Source: DATCLS01 sp035296625 | Lineage (GTDB): Bacteria > Actinomycetota > Acidimicrobiia > Acidimicrobiales > VFJN01 | Length of the DNA stretch: 64,000 nucleotides | Reading direction: 5' to 3' | Assembly (NCBI GenBank): GCA_035296625.1 | Contig: DATHAO010000015.1 | Coordinates: forward strand, 1 to 64,000 | Shown here: in pieces, positions 41,919 through 51,089 of the stretch | How positions within the stretch are numbered: position 1 is the stretch's first letter | Layout of the letters: every line of letters starts with the position of its first letter | Notes under the pieces: model-generated | Database searches by the model: none | The model's input: the letters and a program-made list of their open reading frames with translations, nothing else | What the model was told of the DNA's origin: nothing | Translations under genes and position numbers: made by a program

Positions 41919-42164
41919 TCAGTCCCCCCAGTCGGCCGCCAACGTCCCCTTCAGGTACTCGGTGTAGGCCGTCAGCGACCCGAGCAGCTCCTCCGGCGCG
42001 ATCGGGTCACCGGCTTCGCGCACCGCCCACACGGCGTCGCCGCCGGCGTCGATCGATTTCACCATCATCCAGGCCGACAGCGGCCGGTCGCCCTCGGTCA
42101 GGGGCTCGGTCGTGAGCGCGCCGAGCACGTCGGCAACCGTCACGTTGGACTCGTCATCGGCCAT
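41919..42164 (-). CDS. Small conserved acidic protein
   Basis: An 81-residue acidic protein without a recognised domain: VTVADVLGALTTEPLTEGDR, PLSAWMMVKSIDAGGDAVWA, then IAPEELLGSLTAYTEYLKGT. The predicted content is mainly helical with a strand in the middle. A TAACCT box lies 8 nt before the ATG, which suggests a leaderless transcript and supports a real gene. It may be cotranscribed with nothing else; ipdF upstream is separated by 183 bases. Confidence 0.65.
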   Translation of the reverse strand: MADDESNVTVADVLGALTTEPLTEGDRPLSAWMMVKSIDAGGDAVWAVREAGDPIAPEELLGSLTAYTEYLKGTLAADWGD

Positions 42165-42347
42165 GGCGCCAGAGGTTAGGGCGCCGCCGCGACCGCCTCG
42201 CCCCAACCGGTCCCGGGAGAGGACCTCGTCCACCCAGGTCGAGGCGCTTGCGGACGGCCCGCATGGTCGACCGCAGCCGGTCGACGGTGGCGAGGTCGAC
42301 GTCGGAGATATCCCGTCGTAACAGATCATCCCGTCGGGACCATCCGT

Positions 42348-43112
42348 TCAGGGATGCTGCGAGCTGACCGCCACGACCTCACCGGTCATGTACGAGCTGT
42401 AGGGCGAGGCGAGGAATACGATGACGTTCGCCACCTCCCACGGCTCCGCGGCCCGGCCGAACGCCTCGCGCCCGGTCAGCTCGTCGAGCAGCTCGTCGCT
42501 CGTCACCTTGGCGAGGAACGGGTGCATGGCGAGGGACGGGGCGACGGCGTTGACCCGGACGCCGAACCCGGCGGCCTCGACCGCCGCGCATCGCGTGAGC
42601 GCCATGACGCCGGCCTTGGCCGCCGCGTAGTGGGCCTGGCCGGCCTGGGCCCTCCAACCGAGCACCGAGGCGTTGTTGACGAGCACGCCGCCGCCCCGGT
42701 CGCGCATGGCCCGCAGGACGGCCCGCGTCATGCGGAACGTGCCGGTGAGCGTCACGTCCAGCACGGTGGACCACTGCTCGTCGGTCATGTCCACGAGCGC
42801 CGCGGTGCCGCCGAGCCCGGCGTTGTTCACGACCACGTCGAGCCGGCCCAGCCGCTCGACGGCGCCGGCGACCAGGGCGCGCACCGCCGCCTCGTCGGTG
42901 ACGTCGCAGGCGATGGCGGGCACGCCCAGCGACTCGGCGGCCTCGGCCAGGCGCCGCTCGTGGGCGTCGGAGATCAGCACCTCGGCCCCCTCCTCGACGC
43001 AGCGCCGGGCGGTGGCGGAGCCGATGCCGGTGCCGGCCGCGGCGGTGACGAGCACGGTGTGACCGGCGAGCAGCCCGTGGCCGGGGACGTAGTCGGGAGG
43101 ACGCGTGGGCAC
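42348..43112 (-). CDS. ipdF: SDR dehydrogenase IpdF
   Basis: A 254-residue short-chain dehydrogenase. It reads GHGLLAGHTVLVTAAAGTGI, GSATARRCVEEGAEVLISDA, LDVVVNNAGLGGTAALVDMT, the active-site segment NNASVLGWRAQAGQAHYAAA and the end YSSYMTGEVVAVSSQHP. These features follow IpdF (Rv3559c), which oxidises the 5-hydroxyl of the HIP-CoA side in steroid C/D ring degradation. The GTG at 43112 is chosen because a TAAGGT box lies 7 nt before it; the frame also has an ATG at 43139. It lies 9 kb from the other ipd genes on the same strand. Confidence 0.92.
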   Translation of the reverse strand: MPTRPPDYVPGHGLLAGHTVLVTAAAGTGIGSATARRCVEEGAEVLISDAHERRLAEAAESLGVPAIACDVTDEAAVRALVAGAVERLGRLDVVVNNAGLGGTAALVDMTDEQWSTVLDVTLTGTFRMTRAVLRAMRDRGGGVLVNNASVLGWRAQAGQAHYAAAKAGVMALTRCAAVEAAGFGVRVNAVAPSLAMHPFLAKVTSDELLDELTGREAFGRAAEPWEVANVIVFLASPYSSYMTGEVVAVSSQHP

Positions 43113-43273
43113 GGCGGCGACCTTACGGCCCCACACCATTGACGACCATCGCGAGGACTGAGTCGATCCTCAACGCACGCCGCCGGTCCGTGGGCGGAGG
43201 AGCAGATCCACGTGGCTACGTAGCCCGGAGCGGGGGCATCCTGGCAGGACACCGGACCAGTGGAGGACCCACG

Positions 43274-43714
43274 ATGGCGTTCAAGGCATGGCACGTCCCC
43301 GTCCGCCTGGCGACGGGGGCCTACATCCTCAACTCGGGCCTGCAGAAGCGCAACGCCGACAAGGAGACGGCGGCGGGCCTCCACGGGTTCGCCAGCTCGG
43401 CGTTCCCCGAGGTGGCCGACATGCCGCCGGAGCGGTTCGCCTCCCTGCTCTCCGCGGGCGAGATCGCCGTGGGAGCTGCGCTGCTGACCCCGTTCGTCCC
43501 CACCGCCACCGCCGGGGCGGCGCTGTCGACGTTCTCGGGCATGCTCATGCGGCTCTACCTGAAGACACCCGGCCTCCGCGAGGAGGGCAGCCTTCGCCCC
43601 AGCCAGGCCGGCGGCCCCGTGTCGAAGGACGTCTGGATGGTGGGCATCGGCACCGCCCTGCTGCTCGACGCCATCTCGGACCGCCTGCACGGGCGGGGCA
43701 AGGCCCGCGACTGA
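43274..43714 (+). CDS. DoxX-like small membrane protein
   Basis: A 146-residue protein with three or four hydrophobic segments: VRLATGAYILNSGLQKRN, SAGEIAVGAALLTPFVPTAT, AGAALSTFSGMLMRLYLKTP and VWMVGIGTALLLDAIS. The arrangement resembles DoxX-family membrane proteins, for which roles in redox or membrane stress have been proposed. GGAGG lies 7 nt before the ATG. It is divergent from ipdF and ends immediately against the convergent ligase gene (43715). Confidence 0.75.
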   Translation: MAFKAWHVPVRLATGAYILNSGLQKRNADKETAAGLHGFASSAFPEVADMPPERFASLLSAGEIAVGAALLTPFVPTATAGAALSTFSGMLMRLYLKTPGLREEGSLRPSQAGGPVSKDVWMVGIGTALLLDAISDRLHGRGKARD

Positions 43715-45340
43715 TCAGCGCCGGTCGTAGGCGATCCCCGAGTCCTCGGCGTCCCAGGCTGCGCCGGGGCCCTCGGCACGCAGCTCGCGCTTGAGCACGC
43801 GCCCCACCGGGCTACGGGGAAGCTCGGCGCGGAACTCCACGTAACGGGGCAGGGCGAAGTACGGCAGCTCGTCGATGCACCAGCGGAACAGCTCCTCCTC
43901 GGTGACGGTCGCCCCCTCCACGAGGGTGGCCGTCACCTTGAGGTCGTCCTCGGTCAGGTCGCTGGGCACGGCGTGCACGGCCACGTCGGCCAGCGCCCCG
44001 TGCCCCATGAGGATGCGCTCCACCTCGAAGCTGGAGATGTTCTCCCCCCGCCGGCGCAGGTAGTCGGCCTTGCGGTCGACGAAGTACAGGAAGCCGTCGT
44101 CGTCGACCCGGCCCACGTCACCGGTGTGGTACCACCAGTTGCGGCTGGCCGCGACCGTCGCCTCGGGCCGCCCCCAGTAGCCCTCGAACATCACGTGGGG
44201 ACGCTTCGGCCGCACCACGATCTCGCCGTCGGTGCCGCGGGGCCGCTCACGGTCGTCGTCGTCGACGATGCGCACGTCGAAGAACTCGTCGTTGACCAGG
44301 CCGGCGGCGTTCGGCCGGTTGCGCACGCCCGGCGGCTGCCACGAGATGAGGCTCGCCTCGGTCACGCCGTAGGCGCCACTGAACGTGTCGACCCCGAACC
44401 GCGTCCGCAGCACGTCCTCGACCTCGACCGGCAGCGGCGCGGCGCCGATCAGACGCAGGCTGGTGTTCGCCGCGGGGGCGCCGGACCGGGGCATCTCCGG
44501 CCGGTCCACGTCATGGGCCAGCAGGTAGGCCATCGTGCCGAGAGTCGAGGTCACGGTGGCGCCGGTGCGGTTCATCTCGGGCCAGAAGCCCGACACCGAG
44601 AAGCGCCGGTCGATCGCCGCCCGGCCGCCGTAGACCAGGGGGCCGAGCACGGCGGTGACGATGGCGTTGAAGTGGAACAGCGGCAGCGGCGTCCACACGA
44701 CGTCGTCGGCCGTGCGGCCCCAGCAGATGCCGATCTGGCGGGCGAGCGCCTCGTGGTAGTTGTGGCTGAGCATGCAGCCCTTCGACGGGCCGGTGGTGCC
44801 GCCGGTGTAGACGAACGTCGCCAGGTCCGACGGGCGGACCGTGACCTGCGGGGCGTCGGCCCCCTCGGCGAGCAGGTCCGCCCAGCGGTGCGTGGTCGTC
44901 CCCGCCACGGAGGCGTCGCCGCCGACGATCACGACATGCGCCAGGCCGTCGAGCCGATCGACCACCCGCTCGGCGCGCTCGGCCAGGTCCGCGGCCACGA
45001 TCAGCACCATCGCCCCGGAGTCGGCGAGCTGGTGGCGCAGGTACTCGCCCTTGTAGGCGGTGTTCACGGGCACGGCCACGGCTCCGCGGGTGACGATGCC
45101 CCACCAGGCGAGCACGGCCTCGACCGAGTTCTCGAGCAGCGTGGCGACCCGGTCGCCGGGGCCCACACCCAGCGCAGCGAGCGCGCCGGCCAGCCCATGG
45201 GCGGTGCCGGCCACCTCTGCGGCCGTGACCGCGGTGCCGCACACGTCGAGGTACCCGCCGTCGGGGTCGTTGGCGAGCCGCCGCTGGAGCAGCGCGACGA
45301 CGGTGGACCGATCGCCGTCGATCCAGACGCTGTCGGGCAT
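43715..45340 (-). CDS. AMP-dependent acyl-CoA ligase (CaiC/FadD17-like)
   Basis: A 541-residue adenylate-forming enzyme. Motifs: ATFVYTGGTTGPSKGCMLSH (A3, with a TGGTTG variant of SGTTG), SGAYGVTEASLISWQPPG (A5), NWWYHTGDVGRVDDDGFLYF (A7), DRKADYLRRRGENISSFEVE (A8) and the A10 lysine in SPVGRVLKREL, where Arg precedes VLK. The relation is to crotonobetaine- or carnitine-CoA ligase type enzymes of actinobacterial steroid clusters; the substrate is unknown. GAGGGGGGACATCC precedes the ATG. It is divergent from fadD3 with a GAAC-N4-GTTC site in between. Confidence 0.87.
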   Translation of the reverse strand: MPDSVWIDGDRSTVVALLQRRLANDPDGGYLDVCGTAVTAAEVAGTAHGLAGALAALGVGPGDRVATLLENSVEAVLAWWGIVTRGAVAVPVNTAYKGEYLRHQLADSGAMVLIVAADLAERAERVVDRLDGLAHVVIVGGDASVAGTTTHRWADLLAEGADAPQVTVRPSDLATFVYTGGTTGPSKGCMLSHNYHEALARQIGICWGRTADDVVWTPLPLFHFNAIVTAVLGPLVYGGRAAIDRRFSVSGFWPEMNRTGATVTSTLGTMAYLLAHDVDRPEMPRSGAPAANTSLRLIGAAPLPVEVEDVLRTRFGVDTFSGAYGVTEASLISWQPPGVRNRPNAAGLVNDEFFDVRIVDDDDRERPRGTDGEIVVRPKRPHVMFEGYWGRPEATVAASRNWWYHTGDVGRVDDDGFLYFVDRKADYLRRRGENISSFEVERILMGHGALADVAVHAVPSDLTEDDLKVTATLVEGATVTEEELFRWCIDELPYFALPRYVEFRAELPRSPVGRVLKRELRAEGPGAAWDAEDSGIAYDRR

Positions 45341-45433
45341 GGATGTCCCCCCTCTTCACAGGCCGACTCCGACGGACCTCCACCGGGGCCCCTGCGTCAG
45401 CGCCACGCTCTTCCACCCTAAGTGCAGTCGATC

Positions 45434-45445
45434 GAACGGTAGTTC
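45434..45445. promoter_or_regulatory. Operator-like site GAACGGTAGTTC between two ligase genes
   Basis: A perfect GAAC-N4-GTTC site in the 291-base divergent region between the ligase gene (start 45340) and fadD3 (start 45632). It lies about 95 bases from the former and could control both. Confidence 0.6.
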
Positions 45446-45600
45446 AAACCGGCGATCTGTGGTTCACTCACTGGCCATGGGCCTGTCGGGGGACGAGCGG
45501 CTCTTGATCGGCGGAAAAAGCTGGTCTCGGACGTAACCGCCGAGGCGTCGTGGATGAGCGGGCCAGATCGTGGCGCCGACGGTGGCCGAGTCGCCAGGAT

Positions 45601-45615
45601 CTGACGCTCCGTCAG
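45601..45615. promoter_or_regulatory. Palindrome CTGACGCTCCGTCAG at the fadD3 promoter
   Basis: The arms CTGACG and CGTCAG pair perfectly around CTC. It ends 3 bases before the TAGGCT box (45619-45624) of fadD3, where a bound protein would block polymerase. The layout is shared with 22028-22042. Confidence 0.6.
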
Positions 45616-45631
45616 GTCTAGGCTCGCGGCC

Positions 45632-47209
45632 ATGGCCGAGGACGCAGCGCTCACCATCCCCGCCGTGCTCGAGCAGGCCGCCAGGCGCTTCCCCGACGGC
45701 GAGGCGCTCGTCGACGGCGACGTGCGGCTGACCTTCCCGGCGCTCGCGGCCGCCGCCGACGAGGCGGCCCGGGCGCTCGTGGCCTGGGGCCTCGAACCCG
45801 GCGACCGGGTCGCCCTCTGGGCCCCGAACATGGCCGAGTGGGTCGTCGTCGCGCTCGGCACGTACCGGGCGGGCGGCGTCGTCGTGACCGTCAACACCCG
45901 GTTCAAGGGCGGGGAGGCGGCCCACGTCATCTGCACGTCCGGCGCCCGCCTGCTGCTCACCGTCACGGATTTCCTCGACACCGACTACGTCGCCCTGCTC
46001 GGTACCGTCGACCGGCCGCCGAGCCTCGAGGGCATCGTCGTGCTGCGGGGTCCGGTGCCGCCCGACGCCGGCGCGGTGGCGTGGTCCGACCTGCTCGGCC
46101 GGGCGGGGGAGGTGCCGGGCGACGGGGCCGCGGCCCGGGCGGCGGCGATCGGCCCCGACGACGTGGGCACGATCATCTTCACCTCCGGCACGACCGGGGC
46201 CCCCAAGGGGGCGATGCTCCGCCATGGGGCGGCCGTGCGGGCCTACACCGCCTGGTCCGACGTCGTCGGCCTGCGCGAGGGCGACCGCTACCTCGTCGTC
46301 AATCCGTTCTTCCACTGCTTCGGGCTGCTGGCCGGCATCCTCGCCTGCCTCCTCAAGGGGGCGACGATCATCCCCCATGCGGTCTTCGACGTGCCGAGCG
46401 TGATGCGCCGGGTCGACGAGGAGCGGGTCACGATGCTGCCGGGCCCGCCGGCGATCTACCAGACGATCCTCGATCACCCCGAGCTCGACCGCTTCGACCT
46501 GTCGACGCTGCGGCTGGCCGTGACGGGCGCCGCGACCGTGCCCGTCGAGATGATCCGCCGCATGCGCGACGAGCTGACGTTCCGCACGATCGTGACCGGC
46601 TACGGCCTGACCGAGACCACGGGCATCACGACGATGTGCCGCCACGACGACGACCTCGAGACGATCGCCACCACGGCCGGCCGCCCGATCCCCGGCGTCG
46701 AGGTGCGGGTGGTCGACGACGACGGCAAGGACGTGCGCACCGGCACGCCGGGCGAGGTCGTCGCCCGGGGCTACAACGTGATGGCGGGATACTTCGGGGA
46801 CGCCGGCGCCACGGCCACGACGATCGACGACGACGGCTGGCTGCACACCGGTGACGTGGGCGTGCTCGACGAGGCCGGCAACCTGAGGATCACGGACCGC
46901 ACGAAGGACATGTTCGTGGTGGGCGGCTTCAACGCCTACCCGGCCGAGATCGAGGGCATGATCCTGCGTCATCCCGACGTCAGCCAGGTGGCCGTCGTCG
47001 GCGTGCCCGACGAGCGGCTCGGCGAGGTCGGCCGGGCCTTCGTCGTGCCCCGCCCGGGGGCGACGATCGACGACGCGGCACTGGTGGCGTGGTGCCACGA
47101 TCAGATGGCGAACTACAAGGTGCCGCGCTCGGTGGTCGTGGTTGGTTCCCTGCCGCTGAATGCCAGCGGCAAGGTGCTCAAGTACCAGCTGCGCGAGCGG
47201 CCGGTCTGA
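45632..47209 (+). CDS. fadD3: HIP-CoA synthetase FadD3
   Basis: A 525-residue adenylate-forming ligase. Motifs: IIFTSGTTGAPKGAMLRHG (A3), TGYGLTETTGITTMCRHDDD (A5), DDDGWLHTGDVGVLDEAGNL (A7), DRTKDMFVVGGFNAYPAEIE (A8) and the A10 Lys in NASGKVLKYQL. The stretches NPFFHCFGLLAGILACLLKG and MLPGPPAIYQTILDHPELDR follow FadD3 (Rv3561), which activates the steroid-derived propanoate HIP with CoA and so opens the C/D-ring pathway. A TAGGCT box lies 7 nt before the ATG (leaderless). Other ligases share the general motifs, so the name rests on these family-specific segments plus the context. Confidence 0.88.
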   Translation: MAEDAALTIPAVLEQAARRFPDGEALVDGDVRLTFPALAAAADEAARALVAWGLEPGDRVALWAPNMAEWVVVALGTYRAGGVVVTVNTRFKGGEAAHVICTSGARLLLTVTDFLDTDYVALLGTVDRPPSLEGIVVLRGPVPPDAGAVAWSDLLGRAGEVPGDGAAARAAAIGPDDVGTIIFTSGTTGAPKGAMLRHGAAVRAYTAWSDVVGLREGDRYLVVNPFFHCFGLLAGILACLLKGATIIPHAVFDVPSVMRRVDEERVTMLPGPPAIYQTILDHPELDRFDLSTLRLAVTGAATVPVEMIRRMRDELTFRTIVTGYGLTETTGITTMCRHDDDLETIATTAGRPIPGVEVRVVDDDGKDVRTGTPGEVVARGYNVMAGYFGDAGATATTIDDDGWLHTGDVGVLDEAGNLRITDRTKDMFVVGGFNAYPAEIEGMILRHPDVSQVAVVGVPDERLGEVGRAFVVPRPGATIDDAALVAWCHDQMANYKVPRSVVVVGSLPLNASGKVLKYQLRERPV

Positions 47210-47323
47210 CCGCCCCCGCCCAGGGCGGTGATCACGGAAGCAGCCGCGGGGGCCGGACGCCGGGAGCGAACTCCGCGCAGAGGGTGGCGCACCCCGCCCG
47301 CGGTGTCACACCATGGGCCTCCC

Positions 47324-47914
47324 ATGTCGTTGCGCGAGCTCCTCGACCACCCCGGTGTCGAGGAGTGCGTCGTGCTGCGCAGCCGGTTCGGGTTCCTGGC
47401 GTTCCACGGCGGCAACCTCGAACGGGGCACCGATGCCATCGCCGCGGCCGCCGCCGAGCTGGCCGGCGCGTCGCTCTACGCCGTCCGCCAGCCCGACGAC
47501 CTGCGCTGGCACATCCCCTCGACGGCGTTCGACCCGGCGGCATCGCCGGCGCTGCGGGCCTTCGTCGGCCACGTCGAGGTGGCGGTGTCGCTGCACGGCT
47601 ACGGCCGCCGCGACATGTGGACGATGCTGCTGCTCGGTGGGCAGAACCGGCCGCTCGCCCGGCGCGTCGGCGCGGCCCTGCGGACCGAGCTGGGCGACGG
47701 GTTCACCGTGGTTGACGACGTGCACGCCATCCCCCGCGAGCTGCGCGGGCTGCACCCGCGCAACCCGGTGAACCTGCCGCCGAGGGCCGGCGTGCAGATC
47801 GAGCTTCCGCCCCGGGTGCGGGCGGGGAACGGCGCGCCGACGTTCGTCCCCGCCTACGAGCAGGCGGTGATCGCCGCGCTGGCCGCCGTGGCCACCGCCG
47901 ACGCCGTGGCCTGA
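47324..47914 (+). CDS. Poly-gamma-glutamate hydrolase-like protein
   Basis: A 196-residue protein related to the phage PghP family of zinc-dependent gamma-polyglutamate hydrolases. It shows FGFLAFHGGNLERGTDAIAA with the His/Glu metal ligands, ELAGASLYAVRQPDDLRWHI, VEVAVSLHGYGRRDMWTMLL with a second His, and LRGLHPRNPVNLPPRAGVQI near the end. The ATG at 47324 is the best start, since similarity begins immediately after it. Its bacterial role is unknown. It lies between fadD3 and the P450 on the same strand. Confidence 0.8.
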   Translation: MSLRELLDHPGVEECVVLRSRFGFLAFHGGNLERGTDAIAAAAAELAGASLYAVRQPDDLRWHIPSTAFDPAASPALRAFVGHVEVAVSLHGYGRRDMWTMLLLGGQNRPLARRVGAALRTELGDGFTVVDDVHAIPRELRGLHPRNPVNLPPRAGVQIELPPRVRAGNGAPTFVPAYEQAVIAALAAVATADAVA

Positions 47915-47964
47915 GGCGCGTCCTTCCTCCGTCGCCCCGAATGGATGAAATATATGATCTGGGC

Positions 47965-49164
47965 GTGACCGACCTGTACTGGGACCCGTTCGACGTCACG
48001 ATCGACGCCGACCCGTATGCCACCTGGCGCCGGCTGCGCGACGAGGCGCCGCTGTACCGCAACGACCGGTACGGGTTCTGGGCGCTCAGCCGCTTCGCCG
48101 ACGTCGAGGCGGCCCACCGAGACCCGGCCACGTTCAGCTCCAGCCACGGCACGGTGCTCGAGATCATGAGCGACCGGCCGATGTCGACGGGCCAGATGAT
48201 CTTCCTCGACCCGCCGCAGCACACCCGGCTGCGGGCGCTGGTGTCGCGGGCCTTCACGCCCCGGCGCATGGCCCGGCTCGAGGACCGGATCCGCGAGCTG
48301 TGCCGCACCCTGCTCGACGCCCAGGCCGGGGCCGCCACGTTCGACTACGTGGCCGACTTCGGGGCTAGGTTGCCCGCCATGGTGATCGCCAGCCTGCTCG
48401 GCGTGCCGGACGCCGACCAGGAGAGCGTGCGCCACCTCATCGACACGATGTTCCACATCGAGCCCGACGTCGGGATGGTCAACGACACCTCGCTGCAGGC
48501 CCGCATCGACCTCCACCTCTACCTGGTCGACCAGATCGAGGAGCGCCGCCGGACACGGCGGGACGACATGCTGAGCGACCTCGTCGCCGCCGAGATCGCG
48601 GACCCCGACGGGACCGTGCGCCGCCTGACCGTGACGGAGAGCGCCGAGTTCGCGAACCTCCTTGTCAGCGCCGGCACCGAGACCGTCGCCCGCCTGCTCG
48701 GCTGGGCGGCCGTCGTGCTCGACGCCCATCCCGACCAGAGGACCGAGCTGGCGGCCGACCCCGGGCTGATCGGGGGCGCGGTCGAGGAGCTGCTCCGCTA
48801 CGAGGCCCCGTCGCCCGTGCAGGGCCGGTGGGTCACCACCGACGTCGAGCTCCACGGCCACGTGCTGCCGGCCGGGTCGAAGGTGCTGCTGCTCACCGGG
48901 TCGGCCGGGCGTGACGAGCGCAAGTACCCCGACCCCGACCTCTTCGACGTGCACCGGCGCTTCGACCACCACGTGTCGTTCGGCTACGGGGTGCACTACT
49001 GCCTGGGGGCGGCGCTGGCCCGCATGGAAGGGCGCATCGCGCTCGAGGAGACGCTTGCCCGCCACCCGAGCTGGGCCGTCGACCACCAGCGGGCCCGCCG
49101 GCTGCACACCAGCACGGTCCGGGGGTGGGTCAACGTGCCGGTGGCTGTCGGCGCCACCGTCTGA
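47965..49164 (+). CDS. Cytochrome P450
   Basis: A 399-residue P450. The I-helix oxygen-binding motif is LLVSAGTETVARLLGW, the K-helix ExxR lies in GAVEELLRYEAPSPVQGR, and the heme loop is HHVSFGYGVHYCLGAALARM with the thiolate Cys. It is a soluble bacterial class I enzyme that needs ferredoxin partners, which are not encoded here. The GTG at 47965 has a TATGAT box 6 nt before it, so it is probably leaderless; an ATG at 47941 would place that promoter inside the gene. It is followed 11 bases later by the frameshifted ligase gene. Confidence 0.92.
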   Translation: MTDLYWDPFDVTIDADPYATWRRLRDEAPLYRNDRYGFWALSRFADVEAAHRDPATFSSSHGTVLEIMSDRPMSTGQMIFLDPPQHTRLRALVSRAFTPRRMARLEDRIRELCRTLLDAQAGAATFDYVADFGARLPAMVIASLLGVPDADQESVRHLIDTMFHIEPDVGMVNDTSLQARIDLHLYLVDQIEERRRTRRDDMLSDLVAAEIADPDGTVRRLTVTESAEFANLLVSAGTETVARLLGWAAVVLDAHPDQRTELAADPGLIGGAVEELLRYEAPSPVQGRWVTTDVELHGHVLPAGSKVLLLTGSAGRDERKYPDPDLFDVHRRFDHHVSFGYGVHYCLGAALARMEGRIALEETLARHPSWAVDHQRARRLHTSTVRGWVNVPVAVGATV

Positions 49165-49175
49165 GGCGGCGGCCC

Positions 49176-51015
49176 ATGGTGCTGCGCTGGACCGAGGGGG
49201 ACCAGCTCGACCCGGCGTGGCGTGCCGGCCTGCTCGGCCCCGGGGCGGTCTTCGAGCTGGTGGAGGACAAGGTCGGCGACGTGCTCGTCCCGGTCTTCGC
49301 CCAGCGGCCGGCGTCCCTGGTAAAGGTTCTGACGCTGGGCGGCCGAGGCCCACGCCGATCGTCCGTACCTAGTGGCCGCCGGGGCCGGCACACGGGCCGG
49401 GGAAGGTGCCGGTGGCCCCGGGGCCAGGGACGACGTCATGCTGCCGTTCGGCGACGTGCCGGGGATCGTGGGCGCCGTCGCCGAGCGGCTCGCCCGGGCG
49501 CACGGGATCGGCGCCGGCGACCGGGTGGCCCTGGCCGGGCGACCCTCCCTCGAGCACGCGCTGGTGATGTGGGCCACCGTGGCGCTGGGCGCCGTGGTCG
49601 TCACCATGAACCCGGCGTGGACGCCTCCCGAGCTGGCCCACGCCCTGACCGTCACCCGGCCGCTCGTCGTCGCCGCCGATCCGGCGGTCCTTCCCCGCGT
49701 CCGCGCCACAGTCCATCAAAGCGGCACCGACTCGGACAGCGAGGCCGCCGCCGGCACCCACGCAGGCGGCATGGGCCGCGCCGGCGGGCGGACGGACGGC
49801 CCGACGTCCGGCGGTGCAGAGCCGGGCCCCGTCCTGCGGACGTTCGGCGACGTCGTGGGGCCGCTCGATCCGGGCGAGCCGCCCCGGGCACCGCTGCCGG
49901 GGATCGCGATCGCCGAGGACGACCCGTTCGCCGTCGTCTTCACGAGCGGCACGACCGGCCGCCCCAAGGGCGCCACGCTCTCGCACCGCAACGCCGTGCA
50001 CTTCTCGCTGGCGGCGGCCGCCACCACGGCGGTGCACGGTCTCGTCCACGGGGTGGGCGGTCCGCCGGCCGACGCGCCGGCGATGATCGGCTCGGCACCG
50101 CTGTTCCACGTGTCGGGCCTGCTCGGCCAGCTGACGAACGCCGCCATGTGGGGCACCACGATCGTGTTCGCCCCGCCCGACCGCTGGGACGCCACCGAGC
50201 ACCTGGCCCTCACCGAGCGCCACCGGGTGACGTCGTGGTCGGTCGTGCCCACGCAGCTGTGGCGCCTGGTGGACCACCCCGACCTCGACCGTTTCGACCT
50301 GTCGTCGCTGGTCATGGTCGGAGGCGGGGGCGCGGCGTTCCCACCCGAGCTGCTGCGGCGAACCGCCGAGCGGCTGCCCCAGGTGTCGACGGCGCTGCGG
50401 GTCGGCTACGGCATGACCGAGGTCTCGGGCACGGCCACCCTGCTCGAACCGCCGTACACCGACCGGCAGCGGGCCTCGGTGGGCCGGCCGGTGGCCGGCA
50501 CCGAGGTGGCGGTGCGCGGGCCCGACGGGCGCGAGCTGCCCGACGGCGAGGTGGGCGAGGTGTGGGTGCGGGCGGCCTCCGTGTTCCTCGGCTACTGGGA
50601 CGACCCCGACGCCACCGCCGCCTGCCTCGACGTGGGGCGCTGGTACGCCACCGGCGACGTGGGCCGGATCGATGAGGGCGTGCTGGTACTCGAGAGCCGG
50701 CGGCGCGACCTGATCATCCGGGGCGGCGAGAACGTGTACCCGATCGAGATCGAGAACCGCCTCGTCGAGCACCCCGGCATCGCCGATGCCGCCGTGGTGG
50801 GCGTGGCCCACGCCACGCTCGGCCAGCAGGTGAAGGCGGTCGTCGTCCGTGCGCCGGGACGGCACGGCGCCGCGCTCGACGCCGCCGCCGTGCGGGCGTG
50901 GGCCGCTGGGGCACTCGCCCGCTACAAGGTGCCCCAGCTGGTCGCCTTCCGTGACGAGCTGCCGCGCAACGCCGCCGGCAAGGTCCTCAAGGATGAGCTC
51001 GCCGAGCGGCTTTGA
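49176..51015 (+). pseudogene. AMP-dependent acyl-CoA ligase interrupted by a frameshift near the N-terminus
   Basis: The coding content starts at the ATG at 49176 with a typical N-terminus, LGPGAVFELVEDKVGDVLVP then VFAQRPASLVKVLTLG. It shifts frame at about 49341 by one extra G in a GGGCGG run and continues in the frame of GTG 49372 with AEAHADRPYLVAAGAGTRAG. The rest is intact: VVFTSGTTGRPKGATLSHRN (A3), GYGMTEVSGTATLLEPP (A5), GRWYATGDVGRIDEG (A7), RRRDLIIRGGENVYPIEIEN (A8) and Lys in NAAGKVLKDEL (A10). Full length would be about 612 residues. If translation restarts at GTG 49372, a 547-residue protein lacking part of the N-terminal domain results. It could also be a sequencing error. Confidence 0.8.
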
Positions 51016-51026
51016 ACTGTCGTTCA
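51013..51026. promoter_or_regulatory. Perfect palindrome TGAACTGTCGTTCA upstream of the crotonase-SDR operon
   Basis: It overlaps the stop codon of the ligase gene and lies 64 bases before the crotonase start. The half-sites and spacing match the site at 26513 exactly. Confidence 0.65.
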
Positions 51027-51089
51027 TTCGCCCGTACGCTCCGTTCGCAACGATCGGTCGGCGCACTCGCCGCCGGGGGAGGGGGTGCG

